Origin: Pteria penguin
Taxonomy: Eukaryota; Mollusca; Bivalvia; Pterioida; Pteriidae
Length of the DNA: 64,000 bases
NCBI GenBank assembly: GCA_035048485.1
Contig: CM068586.1
Location: forward strand, 50,246,433 to 50,310,432
Reading direction: 5' to 3'
Shown piece after piece: positions 59,321 through 64,000 of this stretch (position 1 is the first letter of the stretch; the number at the start of each line of letters is the position of its first letter). A program made the translations under genes and the position numbers. The notes beneath the pieces were generated by a model. It made no database searches, was not told the DNA's origin, and saw only the letters and a list, made by a program, of their open reading frames with translations.

Positions 59321-59807
59321 GATGAATAAATAAACAAATAAATAAAAAAAAAAAATAAAATAAAAAGGAAACAAAAAACTTTATTTTCCACCTGTCTAAT
59401 TCACGTTTCGAAGCCAAACCCACTTGATGTGTGAGGTTACATTGAGTTCCAGTCGGTAGTGCTTATCTCATGTGACTTGGGTACCGAGGACTTTTATATC
59501 TACTTTGTGCCACGAGTATTCATAATCTCTTCTTCTCTGCCTTTCTGTTCGAGCGACAACATATGGTTCTGGCTCCCTAGTATCTCTGTTTACAGATATT
59601 TATAGATATGCGCGCTTGGTCAGTGGGAATTGACGAGAAGGCCGTTTAACTGACCACTTGATGAGTGAAATTCCTCCCGAATATATCAGATAGGTCTGAG
59701 CCATGTCAAAACATCCTCAAACCCTACATACCGCTAATTCAAACCTACACCGGTTATCTCAAATATGTCATTAGTTATAACGAAACAATATATGATGTTA
59801 GGATATC
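59321..59807. other. Single-copy DNA
   Basis: No feature is recognised. Confidence 0.4.
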
Positions 59808-59985
59808 TTTATCAACGCTATACTAAGGGAGTGTTCGAAAATATTTGAGAAATACGAGTGTTATTTCAAGTATGTTGTCATTTCTAGTGAAGTTAATCAA
59901 TAGATAAAGAATATATGCAGCTGAAAGGTTTTGATCAACATATGTGAAGGGAGTGTTCGAAAACATTTGGAAATTTTAATTGCAT
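59808..59985. repeat. ~117-bp repeat, 2 diverged copies
   Basis: AGGGAGTGTTCGAAAATATTTGAGAAA (about 59827) and its relative at about 59947 share flanking ATCAAC words. Confidence 0.6.
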
Positions 59986-59989
59986 TTTA

Positions 59990-60719
59990 TATATATAAAG
60001 CACAAAGATACTACAGTTAACAAGGCACCCTATCTTTCACTTATATTCGTTCCCCGACGGGGACTCGAACCCACGACCTATGGTACCGAATCACATAGCT
60101 GTCATGCATCCGACCGTCTAACCGACTGAGCTACCCGAGCTCCACAAAAATAGAGCTTTAATAGCCAATCATTAGCTAATCGCATGCATGACAACACGGC
60201 CGCGGAAAGTGAAGGGATTTACCCCACGTAAACGCAGGCGGATCCTCTGAAAGAATACAATCACTGCAACAGAAATAAACATATAAAGCACAAATAGAAA
60301 CAGTGAAACACCCAGGAGTACAATGGACCTTGGATCTCCGAGGAAATACCTGTAGAAATAAAGACAAATTAGACAGACATATAAAGCACAAAGATACTAC
60401 AGTTAACAAAGCACCCTATATTTCCTCTGAAAGAATACAATCACTGAAACAGAAATAAACATATAAAGCACAAATAGAAACAGTGAAACACCCGGGAATA
60501 CAATGGACCTTGGATCTCCGAAGAAATACCTGTAGAAATAAAGAAAAATTAGACAAACATATGAAGCACAAAGATACTGCAGTTAACAAAGCACCCTATA
60601 TTTCCTTTGAAAGAATACAATCACTGAAACAGAAATAAACATATAAAGCACAAAGATACTACTGTAGATACAAGGTTCATTGTACTCCTGGGTGTTACAC
60701 TGTTTCTATTTGTGCTTTT

Positions 60720-60722
<3 letters not shown>
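59990..60722. repeat. ~180-bp composite repeat with an inverted copy
   Basis: Blocks ATATAAAGCACAAAGATACT, ACAGTTAACAAAGCACCCTA, GAATACAATCACTGAAACAG, TAGAAACAGTGAAACACCC and TACAATGGACCTTGGATCTC recur in order, starting near 59995, 60380 and 60560. At 60663-60722 the 'AGCACAAATAGAAACAGTG..CCTTG' part returns inverted. The first copy is interrupted by a tRNA-like element (60049-60142). The inverted copy ends exactly at a TA/TG microsatellite. Confidence 0.8.
60049..60142 (-). mobile_element. tRNA-like element (tRNA-derived head or pseudogene)
   Basis: The minus strand reads GGGTAGCTCAGTCGGTTAGA (perfect-looking D arm/A box) and, about 45 bases later, GGTCGTGGGTTCGAGTCCCC (B box/T loop). The acceptor ends do not pair (GCTCGGG against GGGGAAC), and the middle is about 20 bases too long for a normal tRNA anticodon arm. 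It is therefore not a working tRNA gene by eye. It is more likely a SINE head of a family different from the others here. Confidence 0.65.

Positions 60723-60790
<68 letters not shown>
60720..60790. repeat. (TA)n(TG)n microsatellite
   Basis: About 9 TA units followed by about 26 TG units. Confidence 0.95.
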
Positions 60791-60792
<2 letters not shown>

Positions 60793-61684
60793 GAATTAGT
60801 ATTACTCTCTATCTTCAAAAGAATAACTTGCGTGAGTGATTTCATAAACGTGAGCGTGTTTCACAAGCCTTCTAGCAACTCGTGTCATACAAAGCTTTAG
60901 CTTTCGCCATAACTACACATGCATCTTAGTACTGCATATCGTAAACTTGCAGATGAATTAAAACCTATTAAACTGCAATACCACTGGGAAGCGACACACC
61001 GCTCTCAGATTCCTAGATCCTGCAATTTACATTTATCTTGGAATCTGGTCCGTCCGATATGCTTCCAGTCCACCAAACTAACGATGGAATCGAAGACGAA
61101 ACGACAAAATAATGACGGTCATTCGCTCACTGTTAATGAATTTTGATTCATTATTTGTAGCCGGAGGTTAAACGAAGTTATTTTTACGAGTCCGCGCCCT
61201 CGGGAGGGAGTGTGAATCATTTTTGGAAATGATCCTTTAAGAAAATAGATAATTTTACTGACATGCAAGGTCCATGAGTGACTCACGACTCGTAAAATCA
61301 CTCGTCTTAATCGCTACTCTTCTATAACGATATTTATTTTGTTGCGTCGTTTTTTGAGGATGTGGTCATGTCGCCCATGGGACATTCCTTGAGAGCTCAC
61401 AATTGCCCATCCATCTTTATTGAAACCCTTACTTGAGGTAATAGTTTTTAAAAATTCTAGGAAATTAATTACACGGACTGTGCCTTAGCTAGAGTTACTG
61501 AAGAGGAAAATTTAATTTCGGGTAAAATCTAGTGCTTTTTTGTCATTTATTAATGTTGTTTGAGTCATGAACGAAAAAAAAAAACATTGATTGGCGCAGT
61601 AGTTTAAAAATGTTCCTTAACACAAAAAACATACAGTTTGGTTATCCAAAGTATAAAAAGTGATTATAATGATGATAGTTGATA

Positions 61685-61723
<39 letters not shown>

Positions 61724-61970
61724 GTTGTGGTGAAGTAGATGATGATTGTGCAGCTGCTGATGAAAAGGATGATGACGCTGATGCGTTCATTGTTGCGATC
61801 GGAAATGCATATGTTGGAACCAAGTGCATTTCGGTCGTAAAACTCATCTTGAAGTAATTTACACAAGCTTAAATGTTTCTGAATTTCTGTTATTTCAGCT
61901 AGCAAATACTTCCCCTATACTTGTCCACAAACTAAAGACATTTTTGCCAACATAAAGATTTATGAAAAGT
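60791..61970. other. Single-copy DNA with a GAT microsatellite
   Basis: Frames at 60919-61146 and minus 61119-61301 have no recognised domain. (GAT)n lies at 61681-61723 and produces artefact Asp/Ser frames on both strands. Confidence 0.45.
61681..61723. repeat. (GAT)n microsatellite
   Basis: About 14 GAT triplets. Confidence 0.95.
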
Positions 61971-61984
61971 GGGGTGGGGTTGGT

Positions 61985-62262
61985 TGATTGATTGATTGAT
62001 TTTTGTTTTTACGTCACACCACGAATATTTCACGTATATGGTGACGGCATCTGCCTGATACGGGGCATACAAATTTTGACCTTTGCAACGGACCCATCCG
62101 AAGCAGTGAGGGATCTTTAACGTGCCATGCATACCACGACACGGGGCCTCGGTTTTTACTGTCTCGTCCGAAAGACATGACACCGGCATGACCAGAGCGG
62201 GACTCGAACCCCGGCCTCCCGATCAGGAATCCGACGCGATACCACTAGGCCACGCCGGCTTA
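61985..62262 (-). mobile_element. Full-length tRNA-derived SINE with 14-bp target duplication
   Basis: On the minus strand the head is TAAGCCGGCGTGGCCTAGTG, GTATCGCG and, in the B box, GGGGTTCGAGTCCCG. It is clearly tRNA-derived, with both pol III boxes intact. The central domain and 3' end follow as in the copy at 59 kb, ending GTGTGACGTAAAAAC and an (AATC)n tail. A perfect 14-bp direct repeat, GGGGTGGGGTTGGT, borders it at 61971-61984 and 62263-62276. The intact duplication marks this as a retroposed insertion and one of the youngest copies here. The tRNA of origin is uncertain. Confidence 0.95.
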
Positions 62263-62276
62263 GGGGTGGGGTTGGT

Positions 62277-63214
62277 GCGGCAGCAGTACTTACATAAATG
62301 TATGGAATTTTAGTACAGAAATGCTTAGAAAATTATAAAAACACCTTTTTTCCCTTATATTGTATTATTTACATGTATTTATTTTATCTTTTATTTATTT
62401 CATTTTTCTTTCTTTTTCATCAAGAATAGAAATGTTGTAAAGTATTTCAGTGATATATATTATGCCCCCCCCCCCCCCTTCCTCCGCCAGCTCCTCTCTA
62501 TATTTTCGATCTCAGCTTCGTCGCTGATTCACACTAATTTTGAATCATGTAATACTTTAAGAAATCATATCAATTAACTCTGTCTAGTGCATTTCACACA
62601 GTAGTGATCGAGTTTACCGGATCCGGAAATAGTTTGATCAAGTAAATGAAAAACCGATGACGGAAATCATACCGGCCGTGTTACCATACTATATACATAT
62701 ATACATATATATGATCATATAGTATTACAAACAATTTATATAAAAACATCTTCTCTTCAGCAAACTCTATGATCTTAAATTCCTGAATGCATATTCAGTC
62801 CCCATTATACATGTATATATTAATTCGTGCCATCATCTTGTGTATTATAACTTCTTTAAGATCGATCATACGGGTCACGCCTTTTCCTTTGATTAATCGC
62901 CATTTTGCATTCGGACAACCGCAAAATAGTAAAATTTGTCATCCAGAAGTGGATTAGACAAAAGCCTATCTCTTCCAAATCACGTCCCAATGGTCATTTA
63001 CGTTCCAGTATCGATGCTAAATCTGAGTATGATATTAATTAGTCACGTGACAAAGACCAGATCCTTTGATTAGCGCCAGCTGAATACACACATTCGTCAT
63101 TCTTTTGATTTCTTGTAATGATTTTCCCCTCATTTTTTGTTTGCATTTCCGAAAATCGATTTTTGGGGGTTAAATCTCGAGTCATTTCTTTGAAAGGAAA
63201 GTTTCATGACTTGA
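62277..63214. other. AT-rich DNA, no gene recognised
   Basis: Contains a C run at 62465-62477 and scattered short AT repeats. No gene is supported. Confidence 0.45.
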
Positions 63215-63560
63215 AAATAATATATGGCAAGCCGTCGTAATTTTTCTTATCGGTTGTCATAATATTTGACTAGTTGACATTATTTTCCGACAAACCGATA
63301 TAATTTTTGACAATTCAATATCACATTACCAAGACGACATTATTTTCTGAGGAAGCGACATTATGACATAAAAGTCGACATAACATCTGACAAATCTACA
63401 TATATATCGGACTTATTTTCTGCAAAGTCGACATATCTTATGCAAAGTCAACATATTCTGAGATGTCGACTTAACATCTGACATGTTGACATACCATTTG
63501 AAGGTCGACGTTAAATTGATAAGTGAACATAATCTTGCAATAAGTCAACATAATATTTGA
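63215..63560. repeat. Degenerate ~22-bp repeat (AGTCGACATAACATCTGACA)
   Basis: About 14 loose copies of a unit with GTCGACAT or GTCAACAT followed by AT(A/T)(A/T).TCTGA(C/G), in variable phase. It looks like an old, decayed minisatellite. Confidence 0.7.
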
Positions 63561-64000
63561 GAAGGGGTGAGGGGCTACCGTGTTTATAAACAATTTTCGC
63601 CAATATGCTGACTGAGAAAAGTATTATGATACTTTAGCCTAAAGAGTAAAAGACCTAAATAGTGCGCCTTTTTTAAACTTCATATTAATTTTCAAATTCT
63701 GTCATGTGTCAAGATGTGATCATAAAAAAAAAATGAAGTGAGCATTGACAATCGAAGCAGTGCAGTACTCAACCAATTTCTTGATTGTGGAACAATACAT
63801 ATAAGGAAATAAAAGGCTTCACAACTCTACGAGTTATAAAATGGAAAATAACATCAGTGTCTATTTCGCGGGTATACATTTCATTCTCTTAAACAGATAC
63901 AAGGAATTTCACACTTGCAAAACAATCTGTCTTCAACGAATGCTCGATAATGGCTAAACTCTGTTTCGTCTGGGGTAATTATTTCCTAACACGTCCCAAA
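63561..64000. other. AT-rich DNA to the window end
   Basis: No gene or repeat is recognised. Confidence 0.45.

Noticed and set aside
60049..60142. Functional tRNA gene
   Set aside because: The acceptor arms do not pair and the middle is too long, although the D and T arm sequences look good.

Overview
The window looks like nuclear DNA of a lophotrochozoan animal, most likely a bivalve or other mollusc. It is AT-rich, full of simple repeats, and carries many copies of a tRNA-derived SINE with a shared central domain. It also holds dispersed repeats with hallmarks I associate with bivalve genomes (the 'aagggcaataactct' motif, 'gtctgtctgtttg' and 'gacggacagacg' ends with CCGG palindromes, and 'tgaccttgacc' tracts). 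This assignment is from memory of such repeats, not from a search. I find no protein-coding gene I can defend. Every long open frame lies in a tandem array or simple repeat, and the short ones carry no recognisable domain. No rRNA, intact tRNA, CRISPR or viral gene is visible.

Layout. 1-4.6 kb: AT microsatellites, a Tc1/mariner-like MITE (996-1687) and an X-box/TATA pair near 1.8 kb. 4.66-5.64 kb: 34-bp array. 9.07-9.45 kb: a MITE with ~103-bp terminal inverted repeats and a perfect 9-bp target duplication. 10.1-18.1 kb: an almost continuous block of six arrays (units about 80, GAT-type, 47, 46, 24 and 32 bp). 18.1-26.7 kb: mostly single-copy AT-rich DNA, with a possible regulatory block at 19.5-20.0 kb and a long hairpin at 21.7 kb. 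26.7-28.0 kb: near-perfect 153-bp array. 30.3-30.8 kb: a SINE with an internal CRE-containing minisatellite. 32.7-38.0 kb: a 5.2-kb array of a 57-bp unit (~92 copies), open in one frame but for two stops. 43.9-46.2 kb: a 62-bp PstI-type array with higher-order structure. 48.8-53.4 kb: four more arrays (37, ~31, 65 and 44 bp). 55-64 kb: large microsatellites, an inverted repeat around a TA core, two well-preserved SINE copies and a composite repeat with a tRNA-like element.

The main theme is minisatellite birth. About 18-19 kb of the 64 kb is tandem arrays, made of at least 14 unrelated units. Several sit inside, or end exactly at, pieces of SINEs or MITEs (15.4, 30.4, 42.9, 52.4 and perhaps 16.7 kb). 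The 46-bp array repeats a CTCF-like motif about 19 times and shares a 13-bp core, in opposite orientation, with the neighbouring 47-bp array. If there is an undescribed system here, the best candidates are this repeat-within-SINE process and the CTCF-like array; both are hypotheses from reading the sequence.
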